From assembly GCF_001921845.1 (NCBI RefSeq), contig NZ_MSJM01000005.1:142388-206387 (forward strand): 64,000 bases of DNA. Direction: 5' to 3'. The translations under genes were made by a program, and so were the position numbers. The notes beneath the pieces are model-generated. The model ran no database searches and was not told the DNA's origin. It worked only from the letters and a program-made list of their open reading frames with translations. Positions 1 to 8,874 of the stretch are shown here, one piece after another (the first letter of the stretch is position 1; the number at the start of each line of letters is the position of its first letter). Source of the DNA: Streptococcus cuniculi. Lineage in GTDB: Bacteria > Bacillota > Bacilli > Lactobacillales > Streptococcaceae.

Positions 1-1
1 A

Positions 2-2818
2 GGCATGCCTACTATTACGCAACCGGTCATCGATACCCTAGAATTTGCCCGCAATCTCTATCCAGAATACAAGCGGCATGGTCTGGGGCCTCTGACCAAA
101 CGCTTTGGTGTCGCACTTGAGCATCACCACATGGCCAATTACGATGCGGAAGCCACAGGGCGCCTCCTCTTTATCTTCCTAAAAGATGCCCTTGAAAAGC
201 ATGGTATCAGCCGTTTAGACCAATTAAATACAGAATTGATCGCTGAAGATTCCTATAAAAAAGCCCGGGTCAAACACGCGACCCTGTATGTCACCAATCA
301 AACGGGCTTAAAAAATATCTTTAAGCTGGTTTCTCTATCCAACACCAAGTATTTTGAAGGTGTGCCACGGATTCCGCGGACGGTCTTAAATGAGCACCGT
401 GAGGGCTTGATATTGGGGACAGCCTGTCAGGAGGGCGAAGTCTTTGATGAGTTGCTCTCAAAAGGGATTGATGAAGCGGTCAAGGTAGCAAGCTATTATG
501 ATTTCATCGAAGTCATGCCGCCTGCCCTGTATGCGCCTATGATTGCCAAGGAGCAGTTCAAGGATATGGCAGAAATCGAAGCCATGATTCAGAACCTGAT
601 TGAGGTTGGACGCAGGGCGCATTTGCCTGTTCTTGCGACAGGAAATGTCCACTATATCGACCCAGAAGAAGAGATTTACCGTGAGATTATCGTGCGTTCC
701 TTGGGACAAGGAGCTATGATTAACCGCACCATCGGTCACGGAGAAAATGCCCAACCAGCACCGCTCCCAAAAGCACATTTCCGCACGACCAATGAAATGC
801 TCGATGAATTTGCCTTCTTAGGAGAGGAGCTGGCGCGGGAAATCGTCATCACCAATCCCAACGCCATGCTAGAGCGCTTTGAAGATGTCGAAGTGGTCAA
901 AAAAGATCTCTACACTCCCTATCTGGAAAAGGCCGAAGAGCGAGTGGCAGAATTAACCTATAAAAAAGCCTTTGAAGTCTACGGCAATCCACTGCCAGAC
1001 ATTATTGACCTACGGATTGAAAAAGAATTGACGTCCATCTTGGGAAATGGCTTTGCCGTGATTTATCTAGCTTCTCAGATGTTGGTAACGCGCTCTAACG
1101 AGCGTGGGTATCTGGTCGGTTCACGGGGGTCTGTCGGATCGAGCTTTGTTGCGACCATGATTGGGATTACCGAGGTTAATCCCATGCCACCTCATTATGT
1201 CTGTCCAAATTGCCAGCATAGTGAGTTTATCACAGATGGCTCCTACGGTTCTGGCTTTGACATGCCAGACAAGGACTGTCCAGAATGTGGTCACAAGTAT
1301 GCCAAAGACGGACAGGATATTCCCTTTGAGACCTTCTTGGGGTTTGATGGAGACAAGGTACCCGATATTGACTTGAACTTCTCTGGAGATGACCAGCCAG
1401 ATGCCCATTTGGACGTTCGGAAAATCTTTGGAGACCAATACGCCTTTCGGGCTGGAACAGTTGGTACCGTCGCTGCAAAAACCGCCTATGGCTTTGTCCG
1501 AGGCTATGAACGAGATTATGGGAAATTCTACCGCGATGTAGAGGTGGAACGCTTGGCTGCTGGTGCAGCGGGGGTTAAACGGACGACTGGTCAGCACCCG
1601 GGAGGAATCGTTGTTATTCCAAACTATATGGATGTCTATGATTTTACCCCAGTCCAATACCCGGCAGATGACTTGACGGCTAGTTGGCAGACCACCCACT
1701 TCAACTTCCATGATATTGATGAAAACGTCTTGAAACTAGATGTACTGGGACACGATGATCCGACCATGATTCGGAAACTCCAAGACTTGTCAGGTATTGA
1801 TCCCCAGACCATTCCAGCAGATGACAAGGGAGTGATGGCCCTCTTTTCAGGAACGGAAGTACTGGGCGTGACACCAGAGCAGATTGGCACACCGACTGGG
1901 ATGTTAGGGATTCCTGAATTTGGGACCAACTTTGTCCGTGGAATGGTAGAAGAAACCCATCCGACGACCTTCTCAGAGCTGCTCCAATTATCGGGGCTAT
2001 CGCACGGAACAGACGTGTGGCTGGGCAATGCCCAAGATTTGATCAAGGCTGGAATTGCAGACCTGTCAACCGTTATCGGCTGTCGGGATGACATCATGGT
2101 CTACCTCATGCACGCGGGACTACCACCAAAAATGGCCTTTAACATCATGGAGCGGGTGCGTAAAGGGGCATGGCTCAAGATTTCCGAAGACGAACGCAAT
2201 GGCTATATTCAGGCGATGAAGGACAACAATGTTCCAGACTGGTACATTGAATCCTGTGGAAAAATCAAGTACATGTTCCCTAAAGCCCATGCGGCAGCCT
2301 ACGTTATGATGGCGCTTCGTGTGGCCTACTTCAAAGTACATCATCCGATTTACTACTACTGTGCCTATTTCTCCATTCGTGCAAAAGCCTTTGACCTTGC
2401 GACCATGTCGGGAGGTCTGGACCGAGTCAAAGCCAAGATGGAAGAAATCACCATCAAAAAGAAAAATAATGAGGCCAGCAATGTGGAGCAGGATCTCTTT
2501 ACCACACTTGAAATTGTCAATGAAATGCTGGAGCGCGGCTTCAAATTTGGCAAGCTGGACTTGTACCGTTCGGATGCGACCGAATTCCAAATTGAAGGTG
2601 ATACGCTGATTCCACCTTTTGTTGCCATGGATGGTCTCGGTGAGAACGTTGCCCGCCAAGTGGTTCAGGCGCGTGAAGAAGGAGAATTCCTTTCCAAGAC
2701 TGAACTAAGAAAACGCGGAGGCCTCTCTGCAACCCTTGTGGACAAGCTCGATGAAATGGGTATCCTAGGCAATATGCCAGAAGATAACCAGTTGAGTTTG
2801 TTTGATGAATTATTTTAG
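2..2818 (+). CDS. polC: DNA polymerase III PolC-type alpha subunit (5' truncated by window edge)
   Basis: This is the replicative polymerase of low-GC Gram-positives, with polymerase and 3'-5' exonuclease in one chain. The reading frame is already open at base 2. PolC is usually about 1,460 residues, so roughly the last 938 are here. Visible in order: the end of the DEDD exonuclease (a YDAEATGRL stretch near residue 50), the second half of the PHP domain that PolC wraps round the exonuclease, a Cys4 zinc site (CPNC...CPEC near 400-430), and the palm with [10 protein letters not shown] supplying catalytic aspartates near 450. The C-terminus reads QLSLFDELF, matching the sliding-clamp binding consensus QLSLF. 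The gene ends just before a bidirectional terminator and converges on an osmolyte transporter operon. The identification is very secure. Confidence 0.97.
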   Translation, partial: GMPTITQPVIDTLEFARNLYPEYKRHGLGPLTKRFGVALEHHHMANYDAEATGRLLFIFLKDALEKHGISRLDQLNTELIAEDSYKKARVKHATLYVTNQTGLKNIFKLVSLSNTKYFEGVPRIPRTVLNEHREGLILGTACQEGEVFDELLSKGIDEAVKVASYYDFIEVMPPALYAPMIAKEQFKDMAEIEAMIQNLIEVGRRAHLPVLATGNVHYIDPEEEIYREIIVRSLGQGAMINRTIGHGENAQPAPLPKAHFRTTNEMLDEFAFLGEELAREIVITNPNAMLERFEDVEVVKKDLYTPYLEKAEERVAELTYKKAFEVYGNPLPDIIDLRIEKELTSILGNGFAVIYLASQMLVTRSNERGYLVGSRGSVGSSFVATMIGITEVNPMPPHYVCPNCQHSEFITDGSYGSGFDMPDKDCPECGHKYAKDGQDIPFETFLGFDGDKVPDIDLNFSGDDQPDAHLDVRKIFGDQYAFRAGTVGTVAAKTAYGFVRGYERDYGKFYRDVEVERLAAGAAGVKRTTGQHPGGIVVIPNYMDVYDFTPVQYPADDLTASWQTTHFNFHDIDENVLKLDVLGHDDPTMIRKLQDLSGIDPQTIPADDKGVMALFSGTEVLGVTPEQIGTPTGMLGIPEFGTNFVRGMVEETHPTTFSELLQLSGLSHGTDVWLGNAQDLIKAGIADLSTVIGCRDDIMVYLMHAGLPPKMAFNIMERVRKGAWLKISEDERNGYIQAMKDNNVPDWYIESCGKIKYMFPKAHAAAYVMMALRVAYFKVHHPIYYYCAYFSIRAKAFDLATMSGGLDRVKAKMEEITIKKKNNEASNVEQDLFTTLEIVNEMLERGFKFGKLDLYRSDATEFQIEGDTLIPPFVAMDGLGENVARQVVQAREEGEFLSKTELRKRGGLSATLVDKLDEMGILGNMPEDNQLSLFDELF

Positions 2819-2823
2819 GGATT

Positions 2824-2861
2824 AAAAAAACCATTTTGGAATCTTTCCAAAATGGTTTTTT
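2824..2861. terminator. Bidirectional rho-independent terminator
   Basis: A stem of about 15 bp with a 4-nt loop is flanked by A-runs on the left and T-runs on the right. It can therefore end polC on the plus strand and the osmolyte transporter operon on the minus strand. It sits between the two convergent stop codons. Confidence 0.88.
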
Positions 2862-2882
2862 ATGATGTTTGAACGTAATAGA

Positions 2883-4397
2883 CTAGTCTCCAATCAACTT
2901 GTGCTCCTTCAGATAGGCTTTGGCGACTTGGCTTGGAGACTTGCCTTCGACATTGACTTGATAGTTCATATCCTGCATCTCTTTTTCAGTGATGTTCCCA
3001 GCAAGCTGGTTGAGGATGTCTTCTAGTTGTGGGTATTTTTTCAGCGTTTCTTCTCGTAGGAGAGGAGCTCCCTGATAAGGTGGGAAGAGCTGTTTGTCAT
3101 CTCGGAGGGTTTTGAGATGGTATTCTTGCAGCTCGCTATCGGTGGAGTAGGCGTCAATGATGTGGACATTGCCATTGTCAATCGCCTTATAGCGCAGGGC
3201 TGGCTCGAGGGTTTTGACATTGAGCTGGAGCTTGTAGCGGTCTTTCAAGCCATTTCCACCGTCTTCGCGGTCGTTAAATTCCAAGCTAAATCCAGCAGTC
3301 GCAGTTGACTGGACTTTTGCAAGGTCGGAAATGGTTTCTAACTTATTTTCCTTGGCATAGTCCTCTTTGACGGCAAGAGCATAGGTGTTCTGGTAGCGCA
3401 TGGGTTTGAGATAGACCAGCTTGTCTTGGGCAAAAATTCCCTTCCGAGCAGCTTGGTAGACTTCTTCTGGGTCGGTTGAGGTGCTCGGTGGCTGCTTCAA
3501 GAGGGTCGACGTCACCGTTCCTGTAAATTCAGGGTAAAGGTCGATTTGTCCAGCTTTCAAGGCTTCATAAACAAAGGTGGTCTTGCCAAAGTTGGGTTTT
3601 AACTCCACGGCAATATCGGTCTTGTCTTCAATCAATTCCTTATACATGTTGAGCAAGATTTCAGGTTCCGAGCCTAATTTTCCAGCGATGACAATCTTAT
3701 CCTGCATCATCATGGACATGGGAAACAGCGAAAGCGAGCTGATACAAAAGAGGGCTACAAAGGAGACGAACATGGTTTTCAAGCTCCGTTTTTCCACCAA
3801 GCCGATTAAGAAATGAAAGAGCAGGGCTAAAATGGCGGAGCTGATAGCACCAATCAGAATGAGCGCGCTATTGTTGCGGTCGATTCCAAGGAGAATGAAA
3901 GATCCCAGACCTCCTGCGCCGATGAGGGCTGCAAGGGTTGCTGTTCCGATAATGAGCACCGTTGCGGTGCGAATCCCTGAGAGGATGACAGGCGCTGCAA
4001 GGGCAATCTCGAATTTCTTTAACTTTTCCCAGCGGTTCATCCCAAAGGCGGTCGCCGCTTCTTGCAGAGACGGGTCAATTTCTTGCAGTCCTGTGACGGT
4101 ATTTTGCAGAATCGGGAAAATAGCATAGACAATCAAGGTGAGAATGGCAGGCACTTTTCCAATACCAAAGATAGGAATGAGCAATCCCAAGATGGCTAAA
4201 GACGGAATGGTCTGGAGCATACCAGTGAATTGGAGGAGTAGATTGGCTAAACGCTCCCGTTTTGAGACTAGAATGGCTAAAGGAATGGCGATTAAAATCG
4301 CGCAGGCTAGCGCCACAAAGGAAATTTGTAAGTGTTCTCCAAGTGCCAACAGCCAGTCTTGTTTTCGGTCTAAAAAGGTTTGAATCAAGTCGTTCAT
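2883..4397 (-). CDS. Glycine betaine/choline-type ABC transporter, permease fused to substrate-binding domain
   Basis: This is the membrane and ligand-binding component of an OpuB/OpuC/ProU-type importer for quaternary-ammonium osmolytes. Residues 1 to about 210 form a five-to-six-helix permease with the EAA coupling loop ([20 protein letters not shown]). After a further membrane segment, residues of about 230-504 form an OpuAC-type binding protein. The fusion of both parts in one chain is the usual streptococcal form. The start has a strong AGGAGG site that lies inside the tail of the upstream ATPase frame, so the two are translationally close. The ligand (choline, carnitine or betaine) cannot be read from the sequence. 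The opuC/proWX naming is family-level. Confidence 0.92.
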   Translation of the reverse strand: MNDLIQTFLDRKQDWLLALGEHLQISFVALACAILIAIPLAILVSKRERLANLLLQFTGMLQTIPSLAILGLLIPIFGIGKVPAILTLIVYAIFPILQNTVTGLQEIDPSLQEAATAFGMNRWEKLKKFEIALAAPVILSGIRTATVLIIGTATLAALIGAGGLGSFILLGIDRNNSALILIGAISSAILALLFHFLIGLVEKRSLKTMFVSFVALFCISSLSLFPMSMMMQDKIVIAGKLGSEPEILLNMYKELIEDKTDIAVELKPNFGKTTFVYEALKAGQIDLYPEFTGTVTSTLLKQPPSTSTDPEEVYQAARKGIFAQDKLVYLKPMRYQNTYALAVKEDYAKENKLETISDLAKVQSTATAGFSLEFNDREDGGNGLKDRYKLQLNVKTLEPALRYKAIDNGNVHIIDAYSTDSELQEYHLKTLRDDKQLFPPYQGAPLLREETLKKYPQLEDILNQLAGNITEKEMQDMNYQVNVEGKSPSQVAKAYLKEHKLIGD

Positions 4398-4487
4398 AGC
4401 GGCCTCCTATACACGAAAGAAATCAGCGACAAATTGGGTCGCAGGAGCTTCTTGAATCCGCTCTGGGGTGTCGAGTTGCAGGATTTT

Positions 4488-5123
4488 TCACTGATCCATA
4501 ATGGCAATGCGGTCGCCTAGTTTCATGGCTTCAGCCATGTCGTGGGTCACAAAAATCATGGTCATCTGGAATTCCTTTTGGATTTCTTTGACCAGGTCCT
4601 GCAATTGCTCCCGCGAAATCGGGTCTAGGGCGCTAAAAGGTTCATCGAGGAGTAGGACCTTGGGGCGTGTAATAATAGCACGTAAAATCCCAATCCGCTG
4701 CTGTTCCCCACCAGAGAGGTCGCTTGGCATGCGGTGGAGGTACTGATCAGCAGGTAGGCCGACCAGCTCCAGCAATTCCTTGGTTCGTGTGTCAATGTCT
4801 TTTTTGGACCACTTTTTCATCTCTGGAATGAGGGCAATATTTTCTGCCACAGTAAGATTTGGAAAAAGAGCGATTTGTTGCAAGACATAGCCAGTTGACA
4901 GGCGCAATTCCCGCAGGTCATAGTCTTTGAGACGCTTGCCGTCCAGGACAATATCTCCCTCGTCTGGCTCAATCAAGCGATTGAGCATCTTGAGCGTCGT
5001 TGTTTTTCCGCTACCGCTTGCGCCGACCAAGACGAAAAATTCGCCATCGAAAATGGTAAAGGCCTGGTCTTTTAACACGTATTTTCCATTAAATTGTTTA
5101 CTCACATGTTTAAATTCAATCAT
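4488..5123 (-). CDS. Osmolyte ABC transporter ATPase, C-terminus cut by an in-frame TGA
   Basis: This is the ATPase partner of the downstream permease/binding-protein fusion. Walker A (GASGSGKTT), Q-loop, signature LSGGEQQRIG, Walker B (VLLLDEP) and the H-loop (FVTHDMAEA) are all present, so the nucleotide-binding core is complete. The frame stops at TGA (4488-4490) after IAIMDQ. Reading through that codon gives another 26 sensible residues (KILQLDTPERIQ... to DFFRV) and a natural TAG at 4407-4409, 9 bases before the permease start. The expected codon is GGA (Gly), so a single G-to-T change explains it. The start at 5123 is preferred over the upstream GTG because it follows a GTGAG site and gives the canonical MIEF beginning. 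Confidence 0.88.
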   Translation of the reverse strand: MIEFKHVSKQFNGKYVLKDQAFTIFDGEFFVLVGASGSGKTTTLKMLNRLIEPDEGDIVLDGKRLKDYDLRELRLSTGYVLQQIALFPNLTVAENIALIPEMKKWSKKDIDTRTKELLELVGLPADQYLHRMPSDLSGGEQQRIGILRAIITRPKVLLLDEPFSALDPISREQLQDLVKEIQKEFQMTMIFVTHDMAEAMKLGDRIAIMDQ

Positions 5124-5124
5124 G

Positions 5125-5571
5125 CTACATCTCACTTTCTAAATGCTGTTCCAAGGATTCGTTAAAAGAGGCATAGAGCTGAAGAAATTGATTTTGCTCT
5201 TGTTCACTCAGCTGAGACATGGCTCTGATTTCGGCTTCCTCCAAAGGATCTAAGATGGAGGCAGCGTAGGCCCTGCCCTTATCGGTGAGGTGGATAAATT
5301 TCTGGCGTTTGTCGCGCTCATTTGGCACGAACGAGACTAATTTCTCTTCTTCAAATACCTTGATACTGGTATTGACCAGCTGTTTGCTTGCTCCCAACTT
5401 GTGGCTAAGACAGGCTTGGGACAAGGGATGTTGAGCGTAGTAGAGCCAGACAAGGATGAAAAAGGACGTGCGTTGGAGACCAAATTTTTTAGCATATTGG
5501 TCATAGAGGACATCCTGCTCATATTTCAGGCGAGCCAACTGTTTTGCTTGGTGTCTGATGTGAATGGTCAT
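5125..5571 (-). CDS. MarR-family transcriptional regulator
   Basis: This 148-residue winged-helix protein is of MarR length. It has the typical recognition region (LSQACLSHKLGASKQLVNTSIKVFEEE), followed by the wing and the DKG motif (HLTDKGRAYA). It is the first gene of the minus-strand osmolyte transporter operon and its stop codon is one base from the ATPase start, so the genes are co-transcribed. Its promoter carries a palindrome that is a natural autoregulatory site. By position it probably controls the osmolyte transporter, but the inducing signal is unknown. Confidence 0.9.
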   Translation of the reverse strand: MTIHIRHQAKQLARLKYEQDVLYDQYAKKFGLQRTSFFILVWLYYAQHPLSQACLSHKLGASKQLVNTSIKVFEEEKLVSFVPNERDKRQKFIHLTDKGRAYAASILDPLEEAEIRAMSQLSEQEQNQFLQLYASFNESLEQHLESEM

Positions 5572-5609
5572 GGAAAACCTACCACCTTTCTGTGTCAGTA
5601 CGGTTGATA

Positions 5610-5661
5610 AATAGTCAAATATATTGACTATTAGTATACCACATCTGATTCAAATAGTCAA
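5610..5661 (-). promoter_or_regulatory. Promoter and palindromic operator of the MarR-osmolyte operon
   Basis: On the minus strand TTGACT (5656-5661) and TATACT (5633-5638) are separated by exactly 17 bp. Immediately downstream, AATAGTCAA / TTGACTATT form a perfect inverted repeat with a 5-bp centre (5610-5632) covering the expected transcription start. An extra half-site, AATAGTCAA, overlaps the -35 box (5654-5662). This is the layout expected of a MarR-type repressor acting on its own promoter. The binding protein itself is inferred. Confidence 0.8.
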
Positions 5662-5753
5662 AAAAATGGACGAATGAAGAAGCATAGCAGAAAATGTCCT
5701 CTCATCGGAAAATATGGTAAAATAAGGAGTAATTCAATAAAAAGGAGCAAACC

Positions 5754-6995
5754 ATGGTATTACCAAATTTCAAAGAAAACTTGGCAAAATATGCGAAGTT
5801 ACTCGTCTCAACAGGAATCAATGTGCAACCAGGTCATACAGTTGCCTTGACCATCAGCGTCGATCAGGCTGAATTGGCCCGCTTGATTGTCAAAGAAGCT
5901 TATGCCAAAGGCGCTGTCGAAGTGCTAGTGAACTGGCAAGATGATGTGATTTTGCGCGAGCGTTACTTGAATGTACCAATTGAGCGCTTGGAAACCATTT
6001 CTGAACAACGGATCGCAGAAATGAACTACATTTTGGATCATAAAGCCAGCCGTTTGGTGGTCTTGTCTGAAGATCCAGGTGCCTTAGACGGCATTGACCC
6101 AGAAAAATTATCTCGTGCGACACGCGCAGCAAGCATTGCCTTAAATCCAATGCGTCAAGCAACTCAAGCCAATAAAATTAGCTGGACCTTGGGTGCTGCA
6201 GCAGGCCTCGAATGGGCGAAAAAAGTCTTTCCAGATGCTGCAAGCGACGAAGAAGCCGTTGACTTGCTCTGGGATCAAATCTTTAAAACTTGTCGCGTCT
6301 ATGCGGACGATCCAGTTGCCGCTTGGAAAGAGCATGAAGAGCGCTTGGTAGCCAAAGCAGCGATTTTGAACAAGGAACAATTTGTCAAACTCCACTATAC
6401 TGCACCGGGTACAGACTTGACCCTTGGTATGCCAAAGAACCACTTGTGGGAAGCAGCAGGCTCTATCAATGCCCAAGGTGAACACTTTATTGCCAACATG
6501 CCAACAGAAGAAGTCTTCACAGCTCCTGACTACCGTGTAGCAGACGGCTATGTGACCTCTACCAAACCACTAAGCTACAATGGAAATATCATCGAAGGTA
6601 TCAAAGTCACCTTCAAAGACGGTGAAATCGTAGATATTACCGCTGAAAAAGGGGATGAAGTCATGAAGAAATTGGTCTTTGACAATGCAGGCGCTCGCGG
6701 TCTTGGTGAGGTTGCCCTCGTGCCAGACCAAAGCCCTATCTCACAATCAGGTGTGACCTTCTTCAATACTCTCTTTGATGAAAATGCCTCAAACCACTTG
6801 GCGATTGGTTCAGCCTATGCCTTTAGCATTGAAGGCGGTGTCGATATGACCAACGATGAATTGAAAGCAGCAGGTCTCAACCGTTCCGATGTCCATGTGG
6901 ACTTCATGATTGGCTCCAACAAAATGAATATTGACGGTATCCGTGAAGACGGTACTGCCGTGCCAATCTTCCGTGATGGTGAATGGGCCATCTAA
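5754..6995 (+). CDS. pepS: Aminopeptidase PepS (peptidase family M29)
   Basis: This cytoplasmic metallo-aminopeptidase releases N-terminal residues from peptides. Its 413 residues equal the length of characterised streptococcal PepS. The metal-ligand regions of M29 are visible in the C-terminal half: NMPTEEVFTAPD, FDENASNHLAIGSAY and the HVDFMIGS motif. The gene starts after AAGGAG with 8-nt spacing. It is divergent from the MarR operon and shares a 180-bp promoter region with it. No partner genes suggest a specific substrate; a role in peptide nutrition is family knowledge. Confidence 0.93.
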   Translation: MVLPNFKENLAKYAKLLVSTGINVQPGHTVALTISVDQAELARLIVKEAYAKGAVEVLVNWQDDVILRERYLNVPIERLETISEQRIAEMNYILDHKASRLVVLSEDPGALDGIDPEKLSRATRAASIALNPMRQATQANKISWTLGAAAGLEWAKKVFPDAASDEEAVDLLWDQIFKTCRVYADDPVAAWKEHEERLVAKAAILNKEQFVKLHYTAPGTDLTLGMPKNHLWEAAGSINAQGEHFIANMPTEEVFTAPDYRVADGYVTSTKPLSYNGNIIEGIKVTFKDGEIVDITAEKGDEVMKKLVFDNAGARGLGEVALVPDQSPISQSGVTFFNTLFDENASNHLAIGSAYAFSIEGGVDMTNDELKAAGLNRSDVHVDFMIGSNKMNIDGIREDGTAVPIFRDGEWAI

Positions 6996-7026
6996 TCCTC
7001 ATCCTGATAGAAAGTAGGTTGTAGAT

Positions 7027-7257
7027 ATGATTGGAAGTTTACTGGTTGGCTTGCTTGTAGCCATCATTGCTGCAGCCATTACCAACCGTGGTGAAAACAT
7101 GGGCTGTGTCGGCAAGATTCTTTTAGGACTTGCAGGGGCCTGGGTTGGCCAGTTCCTCTTTGGCGACTGGGGGCCCCACATCGCAGATACAGCGATTGTT
7201 CCCTCTGTTTTAGGAGCCGTTATTCTCCTCGCTATCTTTTGGAAGCGGGGGAGTTGA
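7027..7257 (+). CDS. GlsB/YeaQ/YmgE family small membrane protein
   Basis: This 76-residue protein has three hydrophobic segments separated by glycine-rich turns (LLVGLLVAIIAAAIT, ILLGLAGAWVGQFLFG, VLGAVILLAIFW). That is the pattern of the transglycosylase-associated/GlsB family linked to general stress responses. It follows pepS by about 30 bp and may be read through from it. The ribosome-binding site is weak. Its biochemical role is unknown. Confidence 0.8.
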   Translation: MIGSLLVGLLVAIIAAAITNRGENMGCVGKILLGLAGAWVGQFLFGDWGPHIADTAIVPSVLGAVILLAIFWKRGS

Positions 7258-7261
7258 TAGG

Positions 7262-7366
7262 TATAGTGAATTGAATAAAGGTTAGGACATCGTTCAGTCG
7301 CTTTGATGAACGTCAGTTCTATCTGCAGCTCCTTGCCTTGTCCTATTCCTTTCTCAATCCACTATA
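7262..7366. repeat. 105-bp MITE-like element with terminal inverted repeats
   Basis: The ends are imperfect inverted repeats of roughly 28 bp, beginning TATAGTG(A/G)ATTGA on both strands and continuing to TAGGACA. The size and TA-type ends resemble the IS630-derived RUP elements of streptococci, but I cannot confirm the family without a search. It sits directly after the GlsB-like gene and abuts a terminator. Confidence 0.7.
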
Positions 7367-7397
7367 AAACCCAGACTAGTTTCTAGTCTGGGTTTTA
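7366..7397. terminator. Bidirectional terminator
   Basis: A perfect 14-bp stem (AAAACCCAGACTAG and its complement) with a 3-nt loop has A-rich and T-rich flanks. It can end the minus-strand lipoprotein gene that stops at 7408 and any plus-strand read-through from pepS. Confidence 0.88.
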
Positions 7398-7407
7398 TTT
7401 ATATGTC

Positions 7408-7866
7408 TTATTGCTTGGTCAAGACAATGGTATCGTCAACGTCAACCTCGCTGATGTCTTCGATGGTGAGTTGGTTGCCTTCTAGGAAGTAGCGTTCGGT
7501 ATCGTCACCGATGATGATTCGTTGATTGGTCGGGTCAATAGTTACCTGTTTGATTTCTTGTTCGCCGTCTGGTTCAACCTGTGTCCACGTACCAGAAGTT
7601 CCTGTGATGACAAGGGTAACCTCGTCTTCTTCATCACGTCCTTTGTAGGTACCATCTAACTCACCACTTTGTGTAGCAGTCGCTGGAGCAGCAGATGCGG
7701 ACGAAGCTGCCGTGCTACTAGATGTGGTGGTGGAAGATGAAGAAGCAGCAAGCGCTGAACTAGATGAGCTAGCAGGAGCTGCTTGGTTTGTTGTGTTAGC
7801 GCAAGCCGCAAGGAAGAGTCCAAGAGCAGCTACAGTAGTGAATGATACGATTTTTGTAAGTTTCAT
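7408..7866 (-). CDS. Small Ser/Ala-rich lipoprotein of unknown function
   Basis: The signal peptide is lipoprotein-type, with lipobox LAAC and the acylated cysteine at residue 22. A Ser/Ala/Thr-rich linker (about 25-70) follows, typical of a surface-anchored spacer. The last 80 residues form a small acidic domain (TYKGRDEEDEVTLVITG... to TIVLTKQ) that looks like an all-beta fold. I do not recognise a named family with certainty. It stands alone between two terminators with its own GAAAGGAAAT ribosome-binding site. A second lipoprotein with a similar Ser-rich linker lies at 44600-45742. Confidence 0.8.
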   Translation of the reverse strand: MKLTKIVSFTTVAALGLFLAACANTTNQAAPASSSSSALAASSSSTTTSSSTAASSASAAPATATQSGELDGTYKGRDEEDEVTLVITGTSGTWTQVEPDGEQEIKQVTIDPTNQRIIIGDDTERYFLEGNQLTIEDISEVDVDDTIVLTKQ

Positions 7867-7945
7867 GGTTATTTCCTTTCAAAGAGAGATTAGCTTCTAT
7901 TATACTGAATGGTGGAGCCAGTCGGCAAGATTTTTGCTTGAGAAA

Positions 7946-7994
7946 AAGGAGTGGGCAGTCGTTCTTTCAAAGAAAGCGATTGTCCCTACTCCTT
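7946..7994 (-). terminator. Terminator of def
   Basis: An imperfect stem of about 17 bp pairs AAGGAGTGGG with CCTACTCCTT. Its downstream end on the minus strand is T-rich. It lies just past the def stop codon. Confidence 0.72.
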
Positions 7995-8007
7995 TTCTGC
8001 TTAGTGG

Positions 8008-8622
8008 CTACTCAATCACTAGCATTCCTTCTTTAATGGCAAATGGGTGCTCTGGATTGATACGGTCGTAGAACATGATGCCGTTAATGTGGTCAATCTC
8101 ATGTTGAACGACGATGGCGTTAAAGCCTTTTAGCTTGATGCGGTGCTTTTCTCCTGTTTTGTCAATGTATTCCACCGTTACGCGGGCATGGCGCACCACA
8201 TAGCCAGGGACCTCGCGGTCGACCGACAAGCAACCCTCTCCGCCTTCCATCGCGGCTTCCTGAATGGAGTGGGAGACGATTTTGGGATTGTACATGACTT
8301 CTTTTAGGGCATAAGCCTCGGCAGGTGGATTGCCTTCTTCGTCCTCTGGATTTGGGACAAGAACCGCAATGATGCGTTTTGAAATATCAATCTGTGGCGC
8401 AGCAAGTCCAACCCCACCGCGGAGTTTCATTTTTTCAGCCATGACAGGATCCTGTGAATGTTTGAGGAACTGGAGCATTTTTTCTCCTAAGATGATGTCC
8501 TGATCAGACAGCGGAAGCTCGACTTCCTCAGCAACCTTACGCAAGGTTGGATGTCCTTCACGAATAATATCATCCATATCAATCAAGTGGCTAGCTTTTG
8601 TTAGACGTTCAATTACAGACAT
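8008..8622 (-). CDS. def: Peptide deformylase (type 2, Gram-positive)
   Basis: This enzyme removes the N-formyl group from nascent proteins. All three family motifs are present: GGVGLAAPQ (motif 1), EGCLSVD (motif 2, with the metal-binding Cys) and [12 protein letters not shown] (motif 3, HExxH-type). The length of 204 residues and the insert between motifs 1 and 2 are typical of type 2 Firmicute enzymes. It is monocistronic: a good AAGGAG site precedes the ATG and a terminator follows. Confidence 0.96.
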   Translation of the reverse strand: MSVIERLTKASHLIDMDDIIREGHPTLRKVAEEVELPLSDQDIILGEKMLQFLKHSQDPVMAEKMKLRGGVGLAAPQIDISKRIIAVLVPNPEDEEGNPPAEAYALKEVMYNPKIVSHSIQEAAMEGGEGCLSVDREVPGYVVRHARVTVEYIDKTGEKHRIKLKGFNAIVVQHEIDHINGIMFYDRINPEHPFAIKEGMLVIE

Positions 8623-8721
8623 AGTGTTTCTCCTTCATCGTTTCTAAAGACTAGTATAGCACGAAACGAAAGAGAAGAAAAGGAGAGTGCGAGATGAGGA
8701 AGAATTTGCTATACTGGTAAT

Positions 8722-8796
8722 ATGGTCGTTGCGTGTTAATGGATGGCGTCGTTCATGCGTCTTGCCTAGTGCTCAATCACGATGAAACGACTATAG
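8722..8796. repeat. Short repeat with inverted ends
   Basis: A 75-bp stretch begins TATGGTCGTT and ends with the near-complement AACGACTATA. It looks like a small streptococcal intergenic repeat. The internal sequence is not strongly structured. The rest of the def-MFS gap (8623-8874) shows nothing else clear. Confidence 0.4.
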
Positions 8797-8874
8797 GAAT
8801 GAAAATCTGGTTGTCGTATTGTACGCGTATCTGCTGGCATTTTCAGAAATATCCAAAGAAAATGAGGAAAGATT

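Noticed and set aside
1121..1711. Long minus-strand open frame inside polC (also at 1636-2097 and 2120-2659)
   Set aside because: These lie fully antisense to conserved PolC sequence, have no ribosome-binding site and encode low-complexity or basic sequence with no domain. They follow from codon bias of the real gene.
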